Part shown: in pieces, positions 28,836-36,797 of the stretch | How the letters are laid out: each line of letters starts with the position of its first letter | Numbering within the stretch: position 1 is the first letter of the stretch | NCBI GenBank assembly: GCA_036279975.1 | Contig: DASURP010000074.1 | Location: 12,469-76,468 of the forward strand | Source of the DNA: 66-474 sp036279975 | GTDB lineage: Bacteria > Pseudomonadota > Gammaproteobacteria > Xanthomonadales > Rhodanobacteraceae | Direction of reading: 5' to 3' | Length of the DNA: 64,000 bases | Notes under the pieces: generated by a model | Seen by the model: only the letters and a program-made list of their open reading frames with translations | What the model was told of the DNA's origin: nothing | Database searches by the model: none | Program-made: the position numbers and the translations under genes

Positions 28836-31061
28836 TCATTCGATGCTGGCTCTGGCAGGCGGCTTGTTGCGCGCGAGCGGATCCGGTGTGACGGGCCATG
28901 GCCTCAAGGGCACGTAGCCGGCAGCGGTCAGGCGCTGCAGGTGAGGAGCCGCCTCGGTTCCGCGCCCGAGCAACAGCAATACGCGCACCAGGAGGTCGAG
29001 GTGGTTGAACGCGATCTTCTGCTTCGAATCGGCGACCAGCAATTCGTACGCTTCGTCCCATGCGCGGCTGGCCGCGCCGGCCTGTCCCCTGCGCTGCGCG
29101 ATCTCGCCTTGCAGTAGCCGGGCCTGCGCGAACTGCAGGCGCAAGTCCTCATCCTGCTTGCCCTTCCAGGCCGGCTCGAGCAGTGCGAGCGAGTTTGCAG
29201 CGCTCCTGGCGGCAGCGTTGGTGTCTCCGCGCGACAGCGCCAGCAGTGCAAGCTGGTTGCGCGCATGCACCAGGCTTGTCAACACGCGCTGGCTGGCGGG
29301 ATCCTTGGCGTGGGCCGCGACCAGCAGCGCTGCGGCCACGGCGGCCTCCCGGGCTGCCTTGCGGGGCTCATCCGCGGCGTCCAGCTCCGACTGCGAGAGG
29401 CGGCGTTGGGCCAGTGCCACGCGCCAGTCGTTGTTTTCCGGATCCTGCGCATACAGGGCTGCGGCGATCGCGATGGCCGCAGCGAGGTTGTCGCGAGCCG
29501 ACGCCAAGTGACCACGTTGCGTTTGCGCATAGGCAAGCCAACCCAACGCATAGACGCTGTATTCCTTCCAGTTGGCGTTGCCCGGTTCGGCGGCCATGTT
29601 CTGCTTGAGGTCCTGCACGTTCTCGGAGAAATAGTTCTCGGCGGCCTCGAGCCGGCCTTGCTCGAGTGCCAGGCTGCCCAGCCAGGAAACAACGTTGGCG
29701 GCCTCGGAGAGGAGCTGCGGATCGCCGGGATGTTGCTCGAGCCAGACGTGGTACAGCGCGAGCTGCTCATGCATGCTGTGTTCCGCCTGGTCCGTGCGCC
29801 CCATCCGTTTGTCCATGGCGGCAACGGCCTGCAGCCCGTAGGCTACCTCCTTCTGCCACGCGAACTCGTGGCGATCCATCGCGGCCAGTTTCACCGCGCT
29901 GGCGTAGTAGCTCTTGAACAGGGTCTCCGCGGTGGCGTTGTCGCCTTGCTGCATGGCGGCGAAGCCGACCCAGTACTCGGCCTGGGCCCTGTCGAACAGC
30001 CGGTTCCCATTTTGCGGATCGCGCTCGTACAGGGCGCTGGTGCGCCTGAGTGCCTCGCGAAAACCGGCCATCGACTCGACGAGCTCGCCCTTGGCGAGGC
30101 GCACCTGGCCGATATCCATCAGCAAACGCGCTTGTTGCTCCAGTGCAGTGTCAGTGAGGTCGCGTGGCTTGAGGGTGGCGAAATAGGCGGTGGCCTTGTC
30201 GTCGACCGAGCGCATCAGGTCGAGGCGTCCGACCGTTGACAGTTTCTTGCGCAGGTCGCCGAGCATGAAGCCGAGGATGTCCTCGGCTTGCACCTGGCGG
30301 CGCTTGGCGTCGTCGCGCGCGACCACCGCGGCCCGTTCGGAGACCTCGGCCTGGCGTTCGGCGAGCACCGCGTGGTGGCGCGAAACCAGCGCGAAGATCG
30401 CCAGCACGATGGTCACGGTCATGACGGCCAGCGCCAGCGTGGCGACCATCGCCAGGCGCCGCAGCTTGCGATGTTGTTCGCGCTGCTTGAGCGTGTCGTA
30501 GCCGACGCCCAGCATGCCGGCGATGAGTTTCAGCCTGGCGTTGGCCTTGCCGTCCTTGTCCGGGCGCGCGTCGGCGGCAATCGGTTCGGCCTTGTCGCGG
30601 GTCGGTTGTCCGCTCGCGTCCACGTTGAGACGCAACGCAGGGCAGAAGCATTCCTCGGCCGCGCGTTCAGGGATGTCACTGACGAAGGGTTCACCCGCGA
30701 CGATCAGGCAACGGATACGGCCGCTGTGGCCCAGCGACTTGTACGTCATGACCTCCTCGTTCACCCAGCGCGAGGCAGCCGCCGCCGGCGAGCAAATGAC
30801 GATCAGGCATTCCGACCTCGCCAGCGCGGTCTTTATCTCGCGGTCAAGGTCGCTGGCAGTCGCCAATTCGTCGCGGTCGCGGAAGACCGGATTCAATCGG
30901 CGCGGGACGGTGCCGTGCAGCGTCGTGGTACCGACGAGTCGCGGGGGGACGCGATAGGACTCGATCGACCGGTGCAGCCAGTCCGCCCACGCCTTGTCGC
31001 GATGGCTGTAGCTGATGAAGGCGCGGTAGGTGAAACCGGAATCGGTCGACGACTCTGACAC
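28836..31061 (-). CDS. TIR-domain protein with membrane segment and TPR-like repeats (copy 2)
   Basis: This 741-residue paralogue of copy 1 has the same architecture and numbering: a TIR-like domain with YRAFISYSHRDKAWADWLH (12-30), FRDRDEL at 60-66, and SRWVNEEV with Trp99, Glu102 and Glu103. The linker IAADARPDKDGKANARLKLI precedes a membrane segment at 205-226, a short coiled coil and TPR-like repeats. The TIR-linker-TM part is much better conserved between the two copies than the repeats, as expected if sensing differs and output is shared. The GTG at 31061 is preceded by a G-rich ribosome site (CAGGGGG); the open frame continues to 31163 without support. It is the first gene of the cluster. 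Confidence 0.85.
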   Translation of the reverse strand: MSESSTDSGFTYRAFISYSHRDKAWADWLHRSIESYRVPPRLVGTTTLHGTVPRRLNPVFRDRDELATASDLDREIKTALARSECLIVICSPAAAASRWVNEEVMTYKSLGHSGRIRCLIVAGEPFVSDIPERAAEECFCPALRLNVDASGQPTRDKAEPIAADARPDKDGKANARLKLIAGMLGVGYDTLKQREQHRKLRRLAMVATLALAVMTVTIVLAIFALVSRHHAVLAERQAEVSERAAVVARDDAKRRQVQAEDILGFMLGDLRKKLSTVGRLDLMRSVDDKATAYFATLKPRDLTDTALEQQARLLMDIGQVRLAKGELVESMAGFREALRRTSALYERDPQNGNRLFDRAQAEYWVGFAAMQQGDNATAETLFKSYYASAVKLAAMDRHEFAWQKEVAYGLQAVAAMDKRMGRTDQAEHSMHEQLALYHVWLEQHPGDPQLLSEAANVVSWLGSLALEQGRLEAAENYFSENVQDLKQNMAAEPGNANWKEYSVYALGWLAYAQTQRGHLASARDNLAAAIAIAAALYAQDPENNDWRVALAQRRLSQSELDAADEPRKAAREAAVAAALLVAAHAKDPASQRVLTSLVHARNQLALLALSRGDTNAAARSAANSLALLEPAWKGKQDEDLRLQFAQARLLQGEIAQRRGQAGAASRAWDEAYELLVADSKQKIAFNHLDLLVRVLLLLGRGTEAAPHLQRLTAAGYVPLRPWPVTPDPLARNKPPARASIE

Positions 31062-31163
31062 GCAACGCCCCCTGCCGAATCTTGTCCGGGGAACGCTCGC
31101 CGGGGCAGGAAACCGGGGAATCCCGGGGCCCGGTCGCGGCAGGCATCGTGAGCCTATCACCAA

Positions 31164-31181
31164 GTGTGAAGCAAGTCACAC
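31164..31181. promoter_or_regulatory. CRP/Clp-type operator upstream of the TIR cluster
   Basis: GTGTGA-AGCAAG-TCACAC is a perfect 6+6 palindrome containing exactly TGTGA-N6-TCACA (31165-31180), the consensus for CRP-family regulators including Xanthomonas Clp. Its centre is about 111 bp before the GTG start of the first TIR gene, in the 231-nt gap between that gene and the GNAT gene. I cannot place a convincing -10/-35 pair, so activation and repression are both open. Confidence 0.6.
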
Positions 31182-31292
31182 GATTGCCTGAATGGTCTTT
31201 GTAAATCATGTATTTGTGGATCGGAATAGCGCATGACCGTCGCGTTGAACCAGCCTGGCCCCCGGGGCGGTTTTTGCTCTCCTGCTGCTGCG

Positions 31293-31778
31293 CTACCCGA
31301 TGTGTTTGGTCATGCGCAGCAGCTCGGTTGCGAAGCCGACGCGTTCGTACAACGCGCGCGCGCGGGCGTTGCCGGGGAACACCGCAAGGCTGATCAGTTT
31401 GCAGCGATTGTCTTTGGCCCAGGCCTCGGTGTGCTCCAGCATGGCGCGGCCCAGGCCGCGACCGTCGTGTCCCCCCGCGACCGCGAGGTCCGAGACATGG
31501 CACGCGCGCGCACCCGAAAGGAAATCCCGTTGCACCTGCAGGTGCAGGAAACCGCTGCGTTGTCCGTCCGCGTCTTCGGCAATAAAAAAATGGTCGCCGG
31601 GCGGGGCCTCGCGCAAGGCGCGTTCGATGTCGGCGCGGATCGCGGCGAGCGCATCGCGCTTGCGCCGGCCCTTGGGCAGGTCGAAGGAAACGAAACGTGG
31701 CGCCAAGGAAAGGATGAAATCCCCGTCTTCGGAGGTGGCGGGGCGGATCTTGAAAGAGGGTCGGCGTGGCTTCGGCAC
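31293..31778 (-). CDS. GNAT-family N-acetyltransferase
   Basis: The 161-residue protein has the GNAT fold: FKIRPATSEDGDFIL at the N terminus, beta-4 HVSDLAVAGGHDGRGLGRAML carrying the acetyl-CoA pyrophosphate loop (GRGLGR), and the C-terminal AVFPGNARARALYERVGF. The substrate is unknown; free-standing GNATs acetylate small amines or protein N termini. It starts at a GTG (31778) with AAAGG upstream. It is separated from the TIR cluster by a 231-nt gap and has no visible link to it. Confidence 0.85.
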   Translation of the reverse strand: MPKPRRPSFKIRPATSEDGDFILSLAPRFVSFDLPKGRRKRDALAAIRADIERALREAPPGDHFFIAEDADGQRSGFLHLQVQRDFLSGARACHVSDLAVAGGHDGRGLGRAMLEHTEAWAKDNRCKLISLAVFPGNARARALYERVGFATELLRMTKHIG

Positions 31779-31795
31779 AACGGGGGCCTTTCATT

Positions 31796-31902
31796 CGTCA
31801 TTCCGGGGCTGCCCCGGCTTGCCGCGAGCAGCCCCTGGAGTCGGTTCTGATGACCCGGGAAACCGCTTTCGGGTTCGACCCTGCGGCCGCCCCGGAATGA
31901 CG
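31796..31902. repeat. Composite REP-like element with 14-bp terminal inverted repeats
   Basis: CGTCATTCCGGGGC at 31796-31809 is the exact reverse complement of 31889-31902, 79 nt apart. The inner part contains further short palindromes. The outer CGTCATTCCGG links it to the REP-like hairpins at 18702 and 59996. It lies in the gap between the acyl-CoA dehydrogenase stop and the GNAT start. Confidence 0.65.
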
Positions 31903-31940
31903 AGTATGTACCGGAACGTCGAGTACGTGATGTCCGGGGA

Positions 31941-33740
31941 TCAATTGGCCCCGAACAACGCATCCGGCATCGCCAGCACGCTGTCGGCACCGGCCTGCAT
32001 CGCGGCAAGGTGGCTGCGGGTGCGCGGCAGGACGCGCTCGAAATAGAAGCGCGCGGTCAGGCGCTTGGCCTGCTTGAAGTCGTCGGATTGCCTCGACGCA
32101 TCCGCCGCGGCCACGCTGCGCGCCCATGCCCAGGCCAGCGCGACGTAGCCGGAATAGAACAGGTAATCGACCGACGCTGCACCGATTTCGTCGGGGTTCG
32201 ACAGTGCGCGCTTGCCGATGGCCCGGGTCGCTTCTGCCCATTCCTGCGCCAGCGCCGAGAGTGCGGGAATGAAATCCTTGACGGCCGGATCGTTCGCATG
32301 TTCTGCGCAGAACGCAGTGAGGCCCTGCAGGAACAACTCGAGGCCTGCGCCGCGCAGCTGGATGACCTTGCGTCCCAGCAGGTCCAGCGCCTGGATGCCG
32401 GTGGTGCCCTCGTAGATCGTGGTGATGCGCGCGTCGCGCGCGTACTGTTCCATGCCCTGTTCGACGATGTAGCCGTGTCCACCGTAAATCTGCAGCGCGA
32501 GGCTGGTGCATTCGTTGGCGTTCTCGGTGAGCAATGCCTTGACGATCGGGGTCAGGAACGACACCAGCGCTTCGACGCGCTTCACTTCATCCGCGTCCTG
32601 CGAGCGGTGCTGGATGTCCACCAGGGTCGCCGCGTACAGTCCCAGCGCACGGCCGCCCTCGATCAGCGCCTTCTGGGTCAGCAGCATGCGCCGGATGTCG
32701 CCGTGCACGATCAGCGGATCGGCCGGCTTGTCGGGGAACTTCGCGCCCGACAGCGCGCGCATCTGCAGGCGTTCGCGTGCGTAGGACAACGCGTTCTGGT
32801 ACGCGCGTTCGGAAAGCGCCAGGCCTTGCAAGCCAACCGCGAGGCGTGCGGTGTTCATCATGGTGAACATCGCATTCAGGCCCTTGTTGGCCTCGCCGAT
32901 CAGCCAGCCTTGCGCGCCGTCGAAGTTCATCACGCAGGTGGCCGACCCTTTCAGGCCCATCTTGTGTTCGATCGCGCCGCAACGCAGCGTGTTGCGTTCG
33001 CCCGGCTTGCCGTCCTTGCCGACCTTGAACTTGGGCACGATGAAAAGGGAAATGCCCTTCACGCCCCTGGGCGCGTCAGGCAGGCGCGCCAGCACCAGGT
33101 GCACGATGTTGCCGGTGAAGTCGTGCTCGCCCGCGGTGATGAAGATCTTGGTGCCGCTGATCGCGTGGCTGCCGTCGGGGTTGGGTTCGGCGCGGGTTTT
33201 CAAAAGGCCGAGGTCGGAACCGCAGTGCGGTTCGGTCAGGCACATCGTGCCGGTCCACGCGCCCGAGACGATCGGTTTGAGGAAGGCTTCCTTCTGCCAG
33301 TCCTCGCCGTGCACGCGCAGGGCTTCGGTGGCGCCGTGCGAGAGCAGCGGATAGGTACCCCAGGCGAGGTTGGCCGAGTCGATCATTTCCTTGACCGGTG
33401 CGCCGATGGTTTCCGGCAGGCCTTGCCCGCCGAACTCTTCCGGCGCGGTCAGGCCGGCCCAGCCGCCTTCGACGTATTGCGCATAGGCGTGTTTGAAACC
33501 GGTGGGGGTGCGCACCTCGCCGGAGTCCTTGTCGAACGTGCAGCCTTCGCGATCGCCGATTTCGTTGAGCGGCGCGAGCACGGCCTGCGAAAATTTCGCG
33601 GCTTCTTCCAGCACCGCGTCGATCAGTTCGCGGTTGAGCCCTTCGCAGCCGGGCAGTTTCGCGAACAGCTTTTCGACTTCCAGCAGGTCGAAAAGATCGA
33701 AGCGGATGTCAGCGAGCGGGGCGGTGTAGTGGGTGGTCAT
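31941..33740 (-). CDS. Acyl-CoA dehydrogenase (FAD-dependent, long form)
   Basis: It catalyses the first oxidation of acyl-CoA in beta-oxidation, passing electrons to ETF. The 599-residue protein belongs to the longer acyl-CoA dehydrogenases with an extra C-terminal domain. Visible motifs are WTGTMCLTEPHCGSDLGLLKTRA (FAD/substrate loop), ISGTKIFITAGEHDF, and the region LQIYGGHGYIVEQGMEQYARDARITTIYEGTTGIQ, where the Glu of YEGTTG is the expected base. The ATG at 33740 has AGGAG 6 nt upstream, so the longer open frame (to 34346) is not used. It would supply acetyl-CoA for the glyoxylate bypass genes in this window. Chain-length preference cannot be predicted. Confidence 0.92.
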   Translation of the reverse strand: MTTHYTAPLADIRFDLFDLLEVEKLFAKLPGCEGLNRELIDAVLEEAAKFSQAVLAPLNEIGDREGCTFDKDSGEVRTPTGFKHAYAQYVEGGWAGLTAPEEFGGQGLPETIGAPVKEMIDSANLAWGTYPLLSHGATEALRVHGEDWQKEAFLKPIVSGAWTGTMCLTEPHCGSDLGLLKTRAEPNPDGSHAISGTKIFITAGEHDFTGNIVHLVLARLPDAPRGVKGISLFIVPKFKVGKDGKPGERNTLRCGAIEHKMGLKGSATCVMNFDGAQGWLIGEANKGLNAMFTMMNTARLAVGLQGLALSERAYQNALSYARERLQMRALSGAKFPDKPADPLIVHGDIRRMLLTQKALIEGGRALGLYAATLVDIQHRSQDADEVKRVEALVSFLTPIVKALLTENANECTSLALQIYGGHGYIVEQGMEQYARDARITTIYEGTTGIQALDLLGRKVIQLRGAGLELFLQGLTAFCAEHANDPAVKDFIPALSALAQEWAEATRAIGKRALSNPDEIGAASVDYLFYSGYVALAWAWARSVAAADASRQSDDFKQAKRLTARFYFERVLPRTRSHLAAMQAGADSVLAMPDALFGAN

Positions 33741-33793
33741 GCAGGCTCCTTGTATGGCGGTCGCGTGCAGGGCAGGCTCCTGCAGGTTGCCCG

Positions 33794-33818
33794 CGTAGGA
33801 GCGCGCCTGCGCGCGATC
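33794..33818. repeat. REP-like repeat (GTAGGAGCGCGC family)
   Basis: CGTAGGAGCGCGCCTGCGCGCGATC contains the palindrome GCGCGCcTGCGCGC. Related copies occur at 44381-44502 and 48006-48029. It lies between the acyl-CoA dehydrogenase and lipoprotein genes. Confidence 0.65.
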
Positions 33819-33826
33819 CATTCGGG

Positions 33827-34324
33827 TCAACGCCAGATGTTCGAAACTCCCGGCACCGGTGAAATGTAACCCTTGTCGTCGAGCGGGAACGCTTGTGCGC
33901 TGCCCTTGCTGCCCTTGCCGACCGACAGCGTGCCTTTCAATTCGTACTGGATCGCGTTGTGCTTGGCCGCGGCCAACGCGGCTGTGCCGGTGGTGTCCGG
34001 CGTGAACGTGGCGGTGGCGATGTCGGCGTCCATGGCCGGGATGTCGAGCGCGGGCGAGATCGCGACATGGCCGGCCGGCTTGCCGTCCAGGTCCAGGGAC
34101 GCGTCGATCGCGTACACGTGCATGCCGGTGTCGTAACTGTAATTCTGGAAGCGCACCACCACCGCCCAGCTGCCATCGCTGTTGACGGTGAGTTGCTGGA
34201 TGCTGGCGGTCGGCGGCTGCAGCTTGGTGCCGACGCCGGTGCAGCCGGCAAGCAGCAGCGCTGCGCCCGCGAAAGCGCAGCCAAGCAACGCGCGTGGCAG
34301 GATTTTCGATGGACGTGCGGTCAT
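33827..34324 (-). CDS. LEA14-like lipoprotein
   Basis: The 165-residue protein has a type II signal peptide with lipobox LLAGC (Cys at about residue 28), so it is probably anchored in the membrane by lipid. The mature part (TASIQQLTVNSDGSWAVVVRFQNYS to the end) fits the LEA_2 / water-stress fold, a fibronectin-like beta sandwich seen in small bacterial lipoproteins. Function is not established. The ATG at 34324 is preceded by GAGGAA; upstream frame to 34453 lacks support. It lies 40 nt downstream of modC on the same strand but has no clear connection with molybdate uptake. Confidence 0.75.
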   Translation of the reverse strand: MTARPSKILPRALLGCAFAGAALLLAGCTGVGTKLQPPTASIQQLTVNSDGSWAVVVRFQNYSYDTGMHVYAIDASLDLDGKPAGHVAISPALDIPAMDADIATATFTPDTTGTAALAAAKHNAIQYELKGTLSVGKGSKGSAQAFPLDDKGYISPVPGVSNIWR

Positions 34325-34364
34325 CGAACGGTTCCTCGATGGGCAAGGCTGATCGAAGGATACT

Positions 34365-35063
34365 TTAACCCGTGGCGCGGGAGGCCGGCATGTCGAGTGG
34401 CCGTAGGGATGCCCTGAATACGCCGATCCCGTCGAGCGCCACCAGCCGGCCATCTTCGATGCGCGCGACGCTGTCGGCCAGCGCCACCACCTCCTCGGGC
34501 TGGTGGCTCACCAGGATGGTGGTGAGCGCGAGCCCGCGTTTGAGGCCGCGCAGGTGTTCGAGCACTTCTTCGCGCGCTTCGCGGTGCAGGTTTGCCAGCG
34601 GTTCGTCCAGCAACAGCGCATGCGGCTGGCGCAACAGCGCACGTCCGATCGCGACACGCCGGATCTGCCCGCCGGACAGTTGCCCGGGTTTGCGTTTCAG
34701 CAGCGCGGGCAGGTCGAGCAGCTGCACCACGTCGTCGAAGACCGTGGCGGTTGCCTTGCGCGCCATCCCGTAGCGCAGGTTTTCGCGCACGTCGAGGTGC
34801 GGGAACAGGCGCGCATCCTGGAACACCATGCCCAGGTTGCGCCGCGCCGTGGGTACGTCCACGTCCGTGGCGCTGTCGAAGAGCACGCGGCCGTCGATCA
34901 CGATGCGTCCGCGACGGGGTTGCAGCAAGCCCGCGATCGCGAGCAGGGTCGAGGTCTTGCCGCAGCCGGACGGCCCGAACAGGGCCAGCGCGCGCGCGGG
35001 CGAGGCGACAGCGAGTTCCAGCGAGAATTCGCCGCGTTCGAGCGCGATGGAAAGTTCGATCAC
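34365..35063 (-). CDS. modC: Molybdate ABC transporter ATP-binding protein (short form)
   Basis: This ATPase energises molybdate uptake. The 232-residue protein has Walker A GPSGCGKTS, the Q-loop MVFQDARLFPHL typical of ModC/sulfate-type ATPases, signature LSGGQ, Walker B LLLDEPLAN and the switch His in LVSHQPEE. It lacks the C-terminal MOP/TOBE regulatory domain found in E. coli ModC (about 350 residues). The D-loop reads NLHRE instead of the usual ALDR/SLDR. The start overlaps the modB stop by 4 nt. Confidence 0.9.
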   Translation of the reverse strand: MIELSIALERGEFSLELAVASPARALALFGPSGCGKTSTLLAIAGLLQPRRGRIVIDGRVLFDSATDVDVPTARRNLGMVFQDARLFPHLDVRENLRYGMARKATATVFDDVVQLLDLPALLKRKPGQLSGGQIRRVAIGRALLRQPHALLLDEPLANLHREAREEVLEHLRGLKRGLALTTILVSHQPEEVVALADSVARIEDGRLVALDGIGVFRASLRPLDMPASRATG

Positions 35064-35758
35064 GCTTCCGCCTCGCTGCGGCGCGTGCCGCCGCGCAACA
35101 ACATCAGCGCCGCGACCAGCGACGCCAGCAAGGCCACGGCCACCGCCACCAGCGTCAGTCGCAGCGCGCCGGCTTCGCCGCCGGGCGTCGAGATCAGTTC
35201 GTACAGTGCGATCGGCAGCGTGCGGGTCTGGCCGGGGATCGACGAGACGAAGGTGATGGTCGCGCCGAATTCCCCGAACGCGCGCGCGAACGCCAGTGCG
35301 AGGCCGGCGACCAGCCCGCGCAGCGACAGCGGCAGGGTGATGCTGAAGAATATCCGCCAGGGTCCCGCGCCGAGCGTGGCGGCCGCGTGTTCCAGCTTGC
35401 GGTCCACCGACTCGAACGCGTTGCGCAACGCGACGACCAGCAACGGAAATGCCATCACCGCGGCGGCCAGCGCGGCGCCGGTCCAGCGGAACGCGATGGA
35501 AAGACCCGCGGCATCGAGCCAGCGCCCGATCGCGCCGTGGTGGCCGAACGCCAGCAACAGGATGTAGCCGGTCACTACCGGCGGCAGGATCAGCGGCAAC
35601 AGCAGCAGGCCCTCGAACAGTGGCTTGCCGAAGAAACGCGTGCGCGCCAGCAGCCAGGCGCAGGCGATCGCGACCGGCAGCGACGCGAACACGCCGACCA
35701 GCGAGACCTTGAAGCTCAAGGCCAGCGCGACGGTTTCGGCGTGGGTCAAAACGTCCAT
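35060..35758 (-). CDS. modB: Molybdate ABC transporter permease
   Basis: The 232-residue inner-membrane permease has about five hydrophobic segments and the motif FARAFGEFGATITFVSSIPG, the EAA loop characteristic of ModB. The ATG at 35758 (MDVLTHAETVALALS) matches family starts and has GGAGG upstream at rather wide spacing. It lies 94 nt after modA and overlaps modC, forming modABC. Confidence 0.92.
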   Translation of the reverse strand: MDVLTHAETVALALSFKVSLVGVFASLPVAIACAWLLARTRFFGKPLFEGLLLLPLILPPVVTGYILLLAFGHHGAIGRWLDAAGLSIAFRWTGAALAAAVMAFPLLVVALRNAFESVDRKLEHAAATLGAGPWRIFFSITLPLSLRGLVAGLALAFARAFGEFGATITFVSSIPGQTRTLPIALYELISTPGGEAGALRLTLVAVAVALLASLVAALMLLRGGTRRSEAEA

Positions 35759-35852
35759 TTGCGGCGGCCGTCCTCCCCCGTCGCTCGTGAAGGGCAGAGC
35801 GAAGCGAACGCGCGCGTGGCGCGGAGGAGGGTGGCTGCTTGCGGCATCGTGG

Positions 35853-36734
35853 TCACTCCCCTGCATCCATGTCGCCGCGCTGCGGGCGCGGCGTGACTTC
35901 CTGCGTGCCGAGAAGGGGGTAAAAGGGACCCCCGGTTTCGCCACGGACTGCCTTTCCTGCTTTCGGCAGTACCGTGAAGCCCCAGTGCCGAAACACCTTG
36001 CTTGCGCCTGGCGACTGCAACACCGCGAGCAGCGCGCGCGTCGTGGCGTTGTCGCGGCCCTGTACGATCGCGACCGGATACATGATCGACTTGTGGCTGT
36101 CGGGCGGAAAGGCGGCGAGTATCCTGACGCGCGGTTCCGACACCGCGCCGGAACGATACACGATGCCGAGCGGGCACTGCCGCAGCACGACGAGGTTCAA
36201 CGCGGCGCGCACGTCGCGGGCCATCGCCAGGCGCGGCGCCAGCGCCTGCCACAGGCCCAGGCTCGTGAGCGCCTGTTTGGCGTAGATGCCGGCCGGCACC
36301 GAGTCGGGCAGGGCGATCGCAAGCCGGCCGTCCGGGCCCAGTGCGCGCAGCAGCGGGGCCGCACCGTGCGCAAGATCGGGCGTCGCGCGCGAATTGGCGG
36401 GTGCAATCAACACCAGGGCGTTGCCCAGCAGGTCCTGGCGTGAAGCCGTGACGATCGCGCCCCTGGCCGCGACGGCATCCATCCAGCGTTCGTCGGCGGA
36501 GATGAAAACGTCGGCGGGCGCGCCGTTCTCGATCTGGCGTGCGAGTGCGGAGGACGCGGCATAGACGAGGCGCGGCGCTGGCGTGCCGAGGATGCCGGCG
36601 TGTGCCATCTGGTCGAGCGCGGGTTCCAGGCTGGCAGCCGCGAAAATCGTCGCGGGCGCGGCGCCGGCGATTCCGGAGACCGCGAGGCAGGCCGCCGCAG
36701 TCAGGCACGCGGCCAGCCTTTGGAGTCGTCGCAT
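35853..36734 (-). CDS. modA: Molybdate-binding periplasmic protein
   Basis: The 293-residue protein has a Sec signal peptide (about 1-26, ending GIAGA) and the ModA pattern: TIFAAASLEPALDQM, YAASSALARQIENGAPADVFISAD, and LVLIAP. It captures molybdate or tungstate in the periplasm and delivers it to ModB. Compared with typical ModA (about 250 residues) it carries an extra C-terminal tail of about 30 residues (VRGETGGPFYPLLG and beyond) of unknown function. No Moco riboswitch-like structure is obvious upstream. Confidence 0.9.
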   Translation of the reverse strand: MRRLQRLAACLTAAACLAVSGIAGAAPATIFAAASLEPALDQMAHAGILGTPAPRLVYAASSALARQIENGAPADVFISADERWMDAVAARGAIVTASRQDLLGNALVLIAPANSRATPDLAHGAAPLLRALGPDGRLAIALPDSVPAGIYAKQALTSLGLWQALAPRLAMARDVRAALNLVVLRQCPLGIVYRSGAVSEPRVRILAAFPPDSHKSIMYPVAIVQGRDNATTRALLAVLQSPGASKVFRHWGFTVLPKAGKAVRGETGGPFYPLLGTQEVTPRPQRGDMDAGE

Positions 36735-36797
36735 CGTCGTGTCCGCAAGCACAATCGCGATGATTTTAACTGCGTCACCGTCCCGGCCGGGCGGGAT

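Noticed and set aside
28836..31061. Prophage or integrative element boundary around the TIR cluster
   Set aside because: I looked for an integrase, a tRNA target with a repeated 3' end, or flanking direct repeats and saw none. The only tRNA (5182-5257) is far away.
33741..34346. N-terminal extension of the acyl-CoA dehydrogenase frame
   Set aside because: It is antisense-like shadow of the lipoprotein gene in another frame; AGGAG precedes the ATG at 33740.
35060..36734. Sulfate or iron ABC transporter instead of molybdate
   Set aside because: ModA-type motifs (AAASLEPALDQM, ADVFISAD) and the ModB loop with FGEFGATITFVSSIPG favour molybdate.
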